A DNA stretch of 12,085 nt from Clostridia bacterium (GTDB lineage Bacteria > Bacillota_A > Clostridia > Lachnospirales > Lachnospiraceae). A program made the translations under genes and the position numbers. The notes under the pieces were generated by a model. The model ran no database searches. It was not told the origin of the DNA and worked only from the letters and a program-made list of their open reading frames with translations. Below, piece after piece: positions 1 through 7,393 of the stretch. The stretch is from assembly GCA_012515365.1 (NCBI GenBank), contig JAAYYM010000262.1:1-12085 (forward strand). The letters run 5' to 3'. How positions within the stretch are numbered: position 1 is the first letter of the stretch; each line of letters starts with the position of its first letter.

Positions 1-248
1 TTCTTAAGCATCTGTTCTCCATAACTCTTGATACTGTTAATTTTGCTTTGTTTCTGATGCAGATATCCACTACAGAAAAAGAACATTTGAACCATGACCC
101 ATGCACAAATAGTATCAATCCAGAGCCAAAAATTATTTTCCGGCATAAAGCCTGATTTTTGCATACTCTGAATGAAATGTTCTGTTACGATATAGATCAG
201 GGCAAACACCTTCACAAGATCCACCCACATCACTCTTCTCTTTGTCAT
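1..248 (-). CDS. Acyltransferase family 3 membrane protein, N-terminal part (runs off the left edge)
   Basis: Reading from the ATG at 248 gives 82 codons with no stop before the window ends, so the 3' end is missing. The N-terminus has the signature of the acyltransferase-3 (OafA/WecH-like) family: a WVDLVKVFALIYIV stretch (residues 8-21) forming the first membrane helix, a histidine at residue 24 in the position of the conserved family His, and FFFCSGYL (57-64 region) in the second helix, matching the family's FFxxSGY motif. Such integral membrane enzymes commonly O-acetylate or otherwise acylate cell-surface sugars. It starts 8 nt after the radical SAM gene, and that gene's TAG stop is part of this gene's AGGAG ribosome site, so the two are probably translationally coupled. 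Family call is good; acyl group and acceptor cannot be told. The ORF is absent from simple full-length ORF lists only because it is cut. Confidence 0.82.
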   Translation of the reverse strand, partial: MTKRRVMWVDLVKVFALIYIVTEHFIQSMQKSGFMPENNFWLWIDTICAWVMVQMFFFCSGYLHQKQSKINSIKSYGEQMLK

Positions 249-256
249 ATCGTCTC

Positions 257-1258
257 CTATTTGATAAATTTATTCTCTTCCAGTTTATACTTATTTCCCA
301 TGAAAATCTTATGTTTTACGATCCACCAGCCTGGAACCCAGATTCTCTGCTTCATGGCAGGTGATACACTTCCGATCATCCAGCAGTTCTTATCACAGTT
401 TTTAACACACTGACGTACCTTCATCGCCTGTTCGCTGTTCCAGATTTCATCAAAACTCTTCTCATGAAGATTACCCATGGATTGTTTCACTGTCATTCCA
501 TTACAAGGTATTACATCACCGAACGGATCTACGAAAAATGCATTACTTCCCATATCGCACGGTAAAAGTCTTGGCTGATCATAGATATAATTAATCAATC
601 CATGATTAAAATAGGCACGTGCCCACTTCTTTGGAGATTTAGATTTAAGAAGCAGATTGATCAGTTCTTCAAAGGATTCTGCAACCTTTTTCTTATCATC
701 AATTTTATTCGTCGTCTTTCTAAAATAAAATGAATTGTGCAGAGTCGCAGTCGCAAATTCCATATTCAAATCATTGGCAAGTTCATACAGTGGAACAAGA
801 TCCTGACAGTTCATATCCTGTACCGTCATTCCAAAACCTACATCAGGATGCCCCATTTCGACCAGCTTCTGCAAGGTAGAATATCCTCGATTAAACCCAT
901 CTGGAATTCCACGTATTTGATCATTCGTTTCCTGTAAACCTTCTATGCTGATTCGGATTCCTACCTTTGGAAACTCCTTGCACAGATCAATGATACGATC
1001 TGTAAAATATCCATTGGTCGAAATAACAATTCTGTCTGTCTTTTTATATAATTCACGAACAATATCCGGCAGATCCTTTCTGATAAAAGTCTCTCCACCT
1101 GTGATATTCGTAAAAGCCATTTCCGGGAGCTTACGTATAATATCAAGTCCCATCTCTTCTTCCGGTCTCGTTGGATCCCTAAAACAGTCACACATATTAC
1201 ATTTTGCATTGCAACGGTATGTGATAATAATCGATCCATGCAGCGTTCTCTTAGCCAT
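257..1258 (-). CDS. Radical SAM / SPASM-domain protein
   Basis: 333 aa. The N-terminal radical SAM core carries the CxxxCxxC cluster-binding motif at C16, C20 and C23, followed by the GGE motif at 54-56 used for SAM binding. The C-terminal part has a SPASM-like auxiliary cluster region: LPCDMG (C234), a VDPFGDVIPC motif (C252), a NLHEKSFDEIWNS signature (263-275) and C284, C288 and C292. The FGDVIPC...GN(L)...SFDEIW pattern is typical of SPASM proteins, so at least one auxiliary Fe-S cluster is likely. No transmembrane segment is obvious; expected to be cytosolic. It sits between a GT4 glycosyltransferase (9-nt gap) and a membrane acyltransferase (8-nt gap), and no peptide precursor gene is visible beside it, which argues for a sugar or lipid-linked substrate rather than a RiPP. 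The start ATG at 1258 is preceded by AGGGAG overlapping the upstream TAG stop. Reaction unknown. Confidence 0.88.
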   Translation of the reverse strand: MAKRTLHGSIIITYRCNAKCNMCDCFRDPTRPEEEMGLDIIRKLPEMAFTNITGGETFIRKDLPDIVRELYKKTDRIVISTNGYFTDRIIDLCKEFPKVGIRISIEGLQETNDQIRGIPDGFNRGYSTLQKLVEMGHPDVGFGMTVQDMNCQDLVPLYELANDLNMEFATATLHNSFYFRKTTNKIDDKKKVAESFEELINLLLKSKSPKKWARAYFNHGLINYIYDQPRLLPCDMGSNAFFVDPFGDVIPCNGMTVKQSMGNLHEKSFDEIWNSEQAMKVRQCVKNCDKNCWMIGSVSPAMKQRIWVPGWWIVKHKIFMGNKYKLEENKFIK

Positions 1259-1267
1259 TTATTCTCC

Positions 1268-2473
1268 CTACTTCCTGTTTAATTGATAAATCTCAATCAG
1301 TTTTTCTACATACGTTTCTACTGTATCATATTGTACATATCTGCATTGTTCACTATAAGACTGACACATACTACGGTCATTCCACAACAGACTGATCTTC
1401 TCTTTAAGCTCTTTTGCATTCCCGCTTTCGTACAAAAGTCCATCCTGATGTTCTCTGATCAGTTCAGGGATTCCTCCGATCCGGCTTCCGATGACAGGCG
1501 TTCCATATGTCATAGCTTCCATAATCGAAAACGGACAATTTTCATACCACTCCGATGGGCAGACTGCAAATAAGGCATTGCTGACCAGTTCTTTGACCTG
1601 TTCTGTTTTGATAAATCCACAGTCTTTTGCATTTGGCAACTGATCAATCTGCTCCTTTAAAGGTCCTCTGCCTGCAAATCGAAAGGACACTTCCGGAAGA
1701 GCCTTGCACACCTCCAGTAAAGTGTGGACACCCTTCTCATATTCATATCTGCCAAAATAAACGACATAGGGATCCTTTTGTTTTTTTTCAAATGCCTGTT
1801 CTGATTCCCCACTGACCGAAATGAAATTATGCATTGTGATGGTTTTCCCCATGAGATCCGGATTTGTATCCAGCTTCTCTTCCATAAATTCACTTGGACA
1901 TATCACAGCATCTATATAACGGTAAGTATGAAGTTTTTGATACAAAACAGCTTCTACTGTACCAAGTATACTTTTAAGTTTTGATCCATGAATGCATTTT
2001 TTCTTCATACACTGAGCGTATCCATGGTCTATACAGTCCTGACAGACTTTTCTTGATAAAACATCCAGACACATATGATTCGGACATACCAACTGATAAT
2101 CATGTGCCGTAAATACAATCGGAATCCTGTGCTTTTTCACTTCGTAAATAATCGAGGGCGTCAGCTGAAAATTGAAATTATTTAAATGAACCACATCGGG
2201 CTTAAAATCTTCCAGTACGTTTCGAATCTTTTTCCTTGCTTCAGCTGAATAAATAATCTTAATCGGATATACAAGCTTACTAATCTTATTCCCATGAAAC
2301 TGCATATTCTTTGTGTACGCATTTACGTGATTTCCGACTATATTTCTATCATCCTGCATTCCAAAAAACTGAACCTCATGCCCCATTTTCTCCAGCTGTT
2401 TTCCAAGCTCAAAAATATAAGTCTCCGATCCGCCATTTGGATATAAGAATTTATTAACGATCAAAACTTTCAT
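1268..2473 (-). CDS. GT4 family glycosyltransferase with internal cysteine cluster
   Basis: 401 aa, GT-B fold. The N-terminal Rossmann domain opens with MKVLIVNKFLYPNGGSETY (glycine-rich acceptor-side loop GGSE, 14-17). The C-terminal donor domain has FGRYEYEKGV (240-249) and an EX7E motif, E311-NCPFSIM-E319, typical of retaining GT4 enzymes. Residues 124-160 form an HDYQLVCPN segment followed by six cysteines (130, 135, 144, 147, 155, 160), a pattern seen in a subgroup of GT4 proteins and suggestive of metal binding. The start at 2473 is chosen over an in-frame upstream start at 2563: the family N-terminus begins exactly here, a GGGGAG ribosome site lies about 13 nt upstream, and the longer form would add 30 lysine-rich residues overlapping the previous gene by 86 nt. 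Gap to the GT2 gene is 4 nt. It probably adds one sugar of the repeat unit on the cytoplasmic face; sugar unknown. Confidence 0.9.
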   Translation of the reverse strand: MKVLIVNKFLYPNGGSETYIFELGKQLEKMGHEVQFFGMQDDRNIVGNHVNAYTKNMQFHGNKISKLVYPIKIIYSAEARKKIRNVLEDFKPDVVHLNNFNFQLTPSIIYEVKKHRIPIVFTAHDYQLVCPNHMCLDVLSRKVCQDCIDHGYAQCMKKKCIHGSKLKSILGTVEAVLYQKLHTYRYIDAVICPSEFMEEKLDTNPDLMGKTITMHNFISVSGESEQAFEKKQKDPYVVYFGRYEYEKGVHTLLEVCKALPEVSFRFAGRGPLKEQIDQLPNAKDCGFIKTEQVKELVSNALFAVCPSEWYENCPFSIMEAMTYGTPVIGSRIGGIPELIREHQDGLLYESGNAKELKEKISLLWNDRSMCQSYSEQCRYVQYDTVETYVEKLIEIYQLNRK

Positions 2474-2477
2474 AGGT

Positions 2478-3338
2478 TTATTTCGTCTCCCCTTTGCAGT
2501 TATCACAGATTTCTTTATAAATTGCCTTGATTTCTTCTTCTTGCTCTTTACTGAAAAAAGCATGTAAATAAATCATAGCATTATACATCAACAGCATCAT
2601 GCACTGTGCCATGCCTACCTTTTTAAGCTTAAACATCCCTAGTTTAAAATAGGCAAACACAACACGAACACACTCATGCCACGCGTATCGCATAATATCT
2701 TCGCGGCTTTTTCCGTTCTTTTCCCAGTCAGTCACGTATTGCGCAGAATAGCGCAAATGCCTGTCCATAATCAAGTCAAGCCTCTCGTGAGTCAGATGAT
2801 AAACTGCAACTTTTTCATCCTTACAATTCATACGATATTTCTTATATCCACGGTTTGGATCCTCATGAATGATTTCCTTACGTCCCAGATTTTCTTTTCT
2901 CACATGACGGGTAGACAGATCGGCCTGATACTTAAGTCCCCCATAATAAGAGTTTTTACCGATCACACCCATGGAATAACGATAAATCGGCACCTCAATC
3001 ACTTCATATTCTTCCCCGGCAGCCTTAATTGCATTTAGCATTTCTGAATAAAGATCTTTATGTATGATATCAGAAGCCACAACAGAAAAAAGCCATTCAT
3101 TGTCAAACATTGTATAGGAAGTCTCGACTGTCTTCTCTCTTAATTCAAACGTCGAAGCTTCATCCGAATAAGGAACTGTAACAACAACCGCACCATATGA
3201 CTCAGCGATTTCTCTTGTCCTGTCTGTTGAAGATTTATCCATAACAAGCACTGCATCAAAAGCCTTTAGCGACTCTAATACATTTGCGATTCTCTTTTCT
3301 TCATTGTAAGTGAGTACAACAGCCGTTATCCCATTCAT
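2478..3338 (-). CDS. GT2 family glycosyltransferase, WaaE-like
   Basis: 286 aa, GT-A fold. The N-terminus MNGITAVVLTYNEEKRI is the classic GT2 nucleotide-binding start, followed by VLVMDKSSTDRT (30-41), the equivalent of the usual DSxSTDxT element. The middle region has YHLTHERLDLIMDRHLRYSAQYV-type sequence (180-202), resembling the C-terminal part of LPS-core WaaE-like GT2 enzymes. The position where the family normally shows a D-x-D/E metal site (W-I-L-x-L-D-A-D-E) reads NEWLFSVVASD (80-90), so only the last aspartate is kept. A hydrophobic stretch near 243-262 could bind the membrane. The start overlaps the stop of the preceding fused glycosyltransferase as ATGA (4 nt), which indicates translational coupling. 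It likely transfers a sugar to a lipid-linked oligosaccharide; donor and acceptor unknown. Confidence 0.87.
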   Translation of the reverse strand: MNGITAVVLTYNEEKRIANVLESLKAFDAVLVMDKSSTDRTREIAESYGAVVVTVPYSDEASTFELREKTVETSYTMFDNEWLFSVVASDIIHKDLYSEMLNAIKAAGEEYEVIEVPIYRYSMGVIGKNSYYGGLKYQADLSTRHVRKENLGRKEIIHEDPNRGYKKYRMNCKDEKVAVYHLTHERLDLIMDRHLRYSAQYVTDWEKNGKSREDIMRYAWHECVRVVFAYFKLGMFKLKKVGMAQCMMLLMYNAMIYLHAFFSKEQEEEIKAIYKEICDNCKGETK

Positions 3339-5641
3339 TTATTGTTTCTCCTTTTTTGTATTGCTTCATACAGTTTAAATGTTTCATTAACCACATGATC
3401 CCATGAATACTTCTCTTCAATATATGCCCTTATCTCCTGCTTTTTCTGTGGCATGTTGATTTCTTTTTCATGAAGCAGCATATACTCTAATTTTTCTTTT
3501 AAATCCGCAACATTTCCCTTCGAAAAGGTATATGCATACTCACCTGTCACTTCCGTATTTTCTTCTATATCACTGACCAGACAGTTACAGCCATAGCTCA
3601 TTGCCTCCAAAAGACTGATGGCCATTCCTTCTACATCACTTGGCAGGACATAATAGCAGCAGTTACTGTATAACTCCTCTAAAAATGCCCCCTCAACAAA
3701 CCCTGCTAACTGCACTCTCTCATCCTTTGAAAGAAGCTTCTTGATTTCTTCAAAATACTCATCTGTCTGACCACTGGCACCGGCAATGATCAGCTTTTTA
3801 TCCGTTTTAATCTGTCCAAAGGCCTCAATCAGATAATGCAGTCCTTTTTCAGGAACAATTCGTCCTAAAAACAACAGATAGTCATCCTTTTTGACTCCAA
3901 GCTTTTTCGTGATCAGATCTGCTTCCCTGTAAGGCATTGAAGCGATTCCGTTTTCAATAAACTCCGTTTCACGATGATACGTTTCCATAAAATAACGCTG
4001 TACATTTCTCGATAACACAATGATACGATCCGCATGCCGAACTGCCATATATTCACCAAGATGAATATACCAGCTGGCAAATCCGCCCCACTTTGCACGC
4101 TGCCAGTCAAGTCCGTGAATCGTGGCAACAGTCGGAATTCGGAGTAAATGTGGCAGCCAGATCATCGCACATGGACCCTCTGCATGAAAATGGATGACTT
4201 CAAACTTGCCGCACACTGCTCTGAGTGTCGCAATAATGGAATAGGTAAATGCCTCTATTCCCTTCATATTAATCGCTCCGGTCTCTATGAGACGTACCCC
4301 CATATATTCATGTAAAACTGGCTCTTTCTTACGATGTCTGTTGTAAACCGTCACACGTTTTCCACGCTGTACCATTCTCGTTGACAGCTCTTTTACAACA
4401 ATTTCGATTCCACCCTCACGCGTCGGAATTCTTTTATGCCCAAGCATCGCAATGCGGCTTACCTGCTTATCGTTCAATACTTTTACATCACTAAGAAACA
4501 TTGACTCGTAACGTTCCGTGATCGATTCCCAGCTATATTCACGTCTGATGCGTTCTTTGGCTCTATGACCATAATCCATGATTTCTTCATGTGACAGCTT
4601 CTCTGCCTGCTTCATGGTTTCGCATAGATTACCTGAATCCTTGGTCCAGTAGAGTGCGCTGTTTTCAGCGACTTCACGATTAAATCCAACACCTAACAAC
4701 AAATTCAGATTGGTAGCTGCCAGTGCTTCAAGGAGTGATGGATTAGTCCCACCTACTTCATGACCGTGTAAATAAGCAAATGCATGCATTCGGATCTGAT
4801 ATAAAAGCTCTTGGTCATAAACAGTTCCAACAAACTTAATACGGCGATCCTGTTCAAATGCATATTTTTTTGCAAGCTTTTGATAAAACGAAGTCTTAGA
4901 TACATTGGTGATCAGGACAAGATCTTTATCGGTATCAGAATTCATAAATTCTCTGATCATGCTTTCATAGTTGTTTTCCGGAACAAAGCGCCCTACTACC
5001 AGATAGTATTCTTGGCTGCGTATCCCATGTTCCAGATACCATGCCGTCAACTGACTCTTTTCCTGATCCGCCTCAGTGATATGACTGTCCGCACCGTATG
5101 CAATAAAGGCTGTCCGCGGCTGATAGTTCCAATAACGGGTTCTGATATAGGTTTCAATATTTTTCGAATCACATACGACCTTATCTGCATGTTTGATCAT
5201 CAGACGTTCTGAATGTTTCCAATACTTTTTGATTGCACTATTCCATTTTGCTCGCTTCCACTCATGACCATCCGGATTAATATAAAGAATTCCTCCAAGC
5301 TTATGAATCTCTTTCACATAGGCATGGATAAATGGTCCGATCCTGCACGCTAAAATGTATACAATCGGATGCTCGATCTGATGTTTTTTGATATACTCAA
5401 TTGTATCGCGCAGTGCATACAAATCATAAAAAACTGCACTTGCAGATCCGGACTTTGGTACCTTGATCTGAAAACATCTGGCATTATTATGAGTAAATTC
5501 ACCATATTGTACAGACATGCATGCTACATGATACTTAATTTCCTCATTTTTTTTGTATTGTGTCAACTTTTCAACAAATGTTTCAAAACCACCATATTGT
5601 GCCGGAATTCCCTTTGATCCTATGATAAATATATGCTGCAT
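3335..5641 (-). CDS. Tandem double glycosyltransferase: DUF1972/Cps2T-like half fused to a GT4 half
   Basis: 768 aa, about twice the usual GT-B length. Residues 1 to about 385 resemble the DUF1972 (Cps2T-type, often rhamnosyltransferase) family: MQHIFIIGSKGIPAQYGGFE at the start, NPDGHEWKRAKW (122-133), GRFVPENN (217-224) and HEVGGTNPSLLEAL (294-307). Residues about 395 to 768 form a second complete GT4: IAMLGHKRIPTREGGIE (397-413), HGLDWQRAKW (509-518), GRIVPEKGLHYL (593-604) and a canonical EX7E motif E671-GMAISLL-E679. The two halves share GxKxIPxxxGGxE and W(K/Q)RAKW, so they are paralogous domains in one chain with no stop or frameshift between them. Both should be cytoplasmic and could add two successive sugars. 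The ATG at 5641 follows the cupin gene by 30 nt with a weak AGGA-type site. Family call sure, sugars (rhamnose is a guess from Cps2T) not. Confidence 0.9.
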   Translation of the reverse strand: MQHIFIIGSKGIPAQYGGFETFVEKLTQYKKNEEIKYHVACMSVQYGEFTHNNARCFQIKVPKSGSASAVFYDLYALRDTIEYIKKHQIEHPIVYILACRIGPFIHAYVKEIHKLGGILYINPDGHEWKRAKWNSAIKKYWKHSERLMIKHADKVVCDSKNIETYIRTRYWNYQPRTAFIAYGADSHITEADQEKSQLTAWYLEHGIRSQEYYLVVGRFVPENNYESMIREFMNSDTDKDLVLITNVSKTSFYQKLAKKYAFEQDRRIKFVGTVYDQELLYQIRMHAFAYLHGHEVGGTNPSLLEALAATNLNLLLGVGFNREVAENSALYWTKDSGNLCETMKQAEKLSHEEIMDYGHRAKERIRREYSWESITERYESMFLSDVKVLNDKQVSRIAMLGHKRIPTREGGIEIVVKELSTRMVQRGKRVTVYNRHRKKEPVLHEYMGVRLIETGAINMKGIEAFTYSIIATLRAVCGKFEVIHFHAEGPCAMIWLPHLLRIPTVATIHGLDWQRAKWGGFASWYIHLGEYMAVRHADRIIVLSRNVQRYFMETYHRETEFIENGIASMPYREADLITKKLGVKKDDYLLFLGRIVPEKGLHYLIEAFGQIKTDKKLIIAGASGQTDEYFEEIKKLLSKDERVQLAGFVEGAFLEELYSNCCYYVLPSDVEGMAISLLEAMSYGCNCLVSDIEENTEVTGEYAYTFSKGNVADLKEKLEYMLLHEKEINMPQKKQEIRAYIEEKYSWDHVVNETFKLYEAIQKRRNNK

Positions 5642-5671
5642 GTTTGTTCCTGCTTCCTGACTTTTTTGCTG

Positions 5672-6088
5672 CTACTGTTCGTTTATTTCCTTTAGAAATG
5701 CATCATAATCACGGATATATTCTTCCTTGTCATAATGTTCACTTGCCAGTACAAGAAGAACCGAATCTTCCGAAAAATCATACATGTCCTTCCAGACCAT
5801 GGTTTTAATATAAACTCCCATATGTGGGTGGTTCAGTTCTATAACCTTTGATTCCTCGCCATTATCAACCTTAATCTTAGAAGTTCCGGCAACATTAATC
5901 AATACAAATTCGCTTTTTCTGTTTGCATGTCTTCCTCTCACGACCTCCGGATCAGAACCGTACATATAGAAAATGCGTTTGATTTCAAACGGAACGTCCA
6001 TCGTTCCCTCTACAATAACAAGCTGTCCTCTGTTGTCACCCTTTTGTGGAAATTCTAATACCTGATACTGTTCATCTAATTTTTTCAT
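5672..6088 (-). CDS. FdtA/QdtA/WxcM-like sugar-nucleotide cupin (possible 3,4-ketoisomerase)
   Basis: 138 aa, the normal length of the single-domain cupin family that includes the dTDP-4-keto-6-deoxyglucose 3,4-ketoisomerases FdtA and QdtA. Matching elements are DNRGQL (18-23), PFEIKRIFYMYG (33-44), VVRGRHANRKSEFVLI (49-64), GVYIKTMVWKDMYDFSEDSVLLVLAS (91-116) and YIRDYDAFL (124-132). In characterised FdtA/QdtA the RGxHAH motif carries two histidines important for proton transfer; here it is RGRHANR, so H54 is kept but the second His is Asn56. That weakens a straight ketoisomerase call. The gene overlaps the end of the GNAT gene by 17 nt and has its GGAG ribosome site inside it, so the two are likely made together and may act on one sugar nucleotide. 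No fdtB-like aminotransferase and no rmlA/rmlB are in the window. Confidence 0.85.
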   Translation of the reverse strand: MKKLDEQYQVLEFPQKGDNRGQLVIVEGTMDVPFEIKRIFYMYGSDPEVVRGRHANRKSEFVLINVAGTSKIKVDNGEESKVIELNHPHMGVYIKTMVWKDMYDFSEDSVLLVLASEHYDKEEYIRDYDAFLKEINEQ

Positions 6089-6572
6089 ACTGTTCTTTCT
6101 CCATTACATACCATTTTAATTTCTTAGTTACATCCTTGATCTGAATCGTACTGTCCTTTCCTTCTCGGTAAAGGAAGCCTGATTTTTCATATGACTTAAT
6201 TGCGCGAGTGTTATCCTCCAGCACATTTAGATATACCATCTTAAGTCCTAATGTATCAAATGCAATCCTTAGTAATTCCTTTGTTGCTTCACGTGCAATT
6301 CCGGTACTGATTGCTTTTTTTCGTAGAGCAATTGCATATTCTGCACCGTTTTCATCTATATGCTTTAAACTGATCGTACCCAGATATTCATCCTGTTCAT
6401 CTACGATTGCATAATGTCTGTTTGTCTCTGACATAGACTGTCCGATAAACTGACAAGCACTTTCTCTTGTAGCATGGCTGCCGTCAAATCGAAATCCTGC
6501 ACATAATTCACGATCATGCATCCATTCAAGCATTCCATCTGCATCTTTTATCTCTAATTGTCTCAATTTCAA
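6072..6572 (-). CDS. GNAT family N-acetyltransferase, RimJ/RimL-like, TTG start
   Basis: 166 aa. The fold is recognisable from MKLRQLEIKDADGMLEWMHD at the N-terminus, YLGTISLKHID (63-73, central beta strands), the acetyl-CoA pyrophosphate loop region KKAISTGIAREATKELL (85-101) and the DNTRAIKSYEKSGF signature (120-133). Members acetylate amino groups of proteins, small molecules or amino-sugar nucleotides; position beside a sugar-nucleotide cupin suggests N-acetylation of a nucleotide-linked amino sugar, but that is inference. The start codon is TTG at 6572, backed by an AAAGGAGG ribosome site 7 nt upstream; the next in-frame ATG (6533) lacks such a site and would remove the first beta strand. 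It lies 29 nt after the membrane protein gene and overlaps the cupin gene by 17 nt. Confidence 0.88.
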   Translation of the reverse strand: MKLRQLEIKDADGMLEWMHDRELCAGFRFDGSHATRESACQFIGQSMSETNRHYAIVDEQDEYLGTISLKHIDENGAEYAIALRKKAISTGIAREATKELLRIAFDTLGLKMVYLNVLEDNTRAIKSYEKSGFLYREGKDSTIQIKDVTKKLKWYVMEKEQYEKIR

Positions 6573-6579
6573 GGAAAAA

Positions 6580-6587
6580 CCTCCTTT
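6580..6587 (-). promoter_or_regulatory. Ribosome binding site of the GNAT gene
   Basis: AAAGGAGG on the minus strand, a near-perfect anti-16S match, with a 7-nt spacer to TTG at 6572. It decides the unusual TTG start for this gene, and the strength of the site may compensate for the weak start codon. Confidence 0.8.
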
Positions 6588-6601
6588 ATCCTGTTGCTTA
6601 A

Positions 6602-7393
6602 TTAATTCTCGATATCTCTCTCAAATACATCATACTGCCCTACCGAGATTGCAAAATGGTAGCCACACTCACCAAGCTGTTCATAGTCCTTATGAAACTC
6701 ACTGTCAAATACAACATAATCACAATTCAGTGTTTCTAAAATTCCATTATCACTAAATACATCTGGTGTTTCCTTGATCATCTGTTCATAGACCTCTTGT
6801 TGCGGAGTTCCGACGATCCATTTGATTCTGCCAAATGTAGCATCTTCACCATAAAGCAGGCGAATATTCGGATCATAAATCCTCATACAGGTAGCCAGCT
6901 CCATTGGTACCACGAGCCTTGGATGTTCCATTCTGGAAAGTGCATAATCAGCAATTTCTACCGCTTCATGCGGCAGATTATATATATTTTGTGGTTTCGC
7001 TGTATATTCATTGTTATACTTAAATTTACCGCACAGCACAATGGTCAGACATAAAAAGACGCCAATCAAGATCTTTTCCTTCTGGCTTTTACATCCATTT
7101 ACAACAAGAGCAGCAGCCATAGCGATGATACATAGGATCGGTAATATCCAAAAAAGACGCGGTCTGGAAGCATAATCAAACGCCTTTGCCCAGACAAATT
7201 TAACCGAGATCGGGTTCGCAATTAATAGCGTAAAGATCAAAGTCGGATAAATCCACATTCTTCGCGTATAGGAATCCTTATTTTTAAGCCACAGATAGAG
7301 CAATGCACATAGAAATAATGCCATGTACATGCCTGATTCATTATAATCACGATATGCTTTTATGATATACATGATACTCTCTTTTACTGTCAT
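6602..7393 (-). CDS. Membrane protein, DUF6077-like C-terminal portion
   Basis: 263 aa. Four hydrophobic helices are visible at about 21-36, 47-67, 80-98 and 109-123, followed by a soluble C-terminal domain (about 125-263) with LPHEAVEIADYALSRM and CDYVVFDSEF. The segment YNESGMYMALFLCALLYLWLKNK, then ANPIS and RPRLFWILPIL, resembles what normally follows the N-terminal half of DUF6077-type polytopic proteins. Its ATG overlaps the stop of the upstream ORF as ATGA. The two ORFs, 365 and 263 aa, together reach the length I expect of one such protein, so this is either the second subunit of a naturally split protein or the downstream part of a frameshifted one. The function of the family is not established; an extracytoplasmic C-terminal domain on a multi-helix protein in a glycan operon fits GT-C-like or glycan-transfer roles. 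Start assumes independent initiation at the overlapping ATG. Confidence 0.72.
   Translation of the reverse strand: MTVKESIMYIIKAYRDYNESGMYMALFLCALLYLWLKNKDSYTRRMWIYPTLIFTLLIANPISVKFVWAKAFDYASRPRLFWILPILCIIAMAAALVVNGCKSQKEKILIGVFLCLTIVLCGKFKYNNEYTAKPQNIYNLPHEAVEIADYALSRMEHPRLVVPMELATCMRIYDPNIRLLYGEDATFGRIKWIVGTPQQEVYEQMIKETPDVFSDNGILETLNCDYVVFDSEFHKDYEQLGECGYHFAISVGQYDVFERDIEN

Noticed and set aside
945..1286. Plus-strand 113-aa open frame opposite the radical SAM gene
   Set aside because: It is a shadow of a confidently identified gene, with no ribosome site or recognisable protein features.
2474..2563. 30-residue lysine-rich N-terminal extension of the GT4 glycosyltransferase
   Set aside because: It overlaps the end of the GT2 gene, is unlike the start of any GT4 protein, and a GGGGAG site plus the family-typical MKVLIVNKF start point to 2473.
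4811..5212. Plus-strand 133-aa open frame opposite the double glycosyltransferase
   Set aside because: Antisense shadow within a gene whose motifs are clear on the minus strand.
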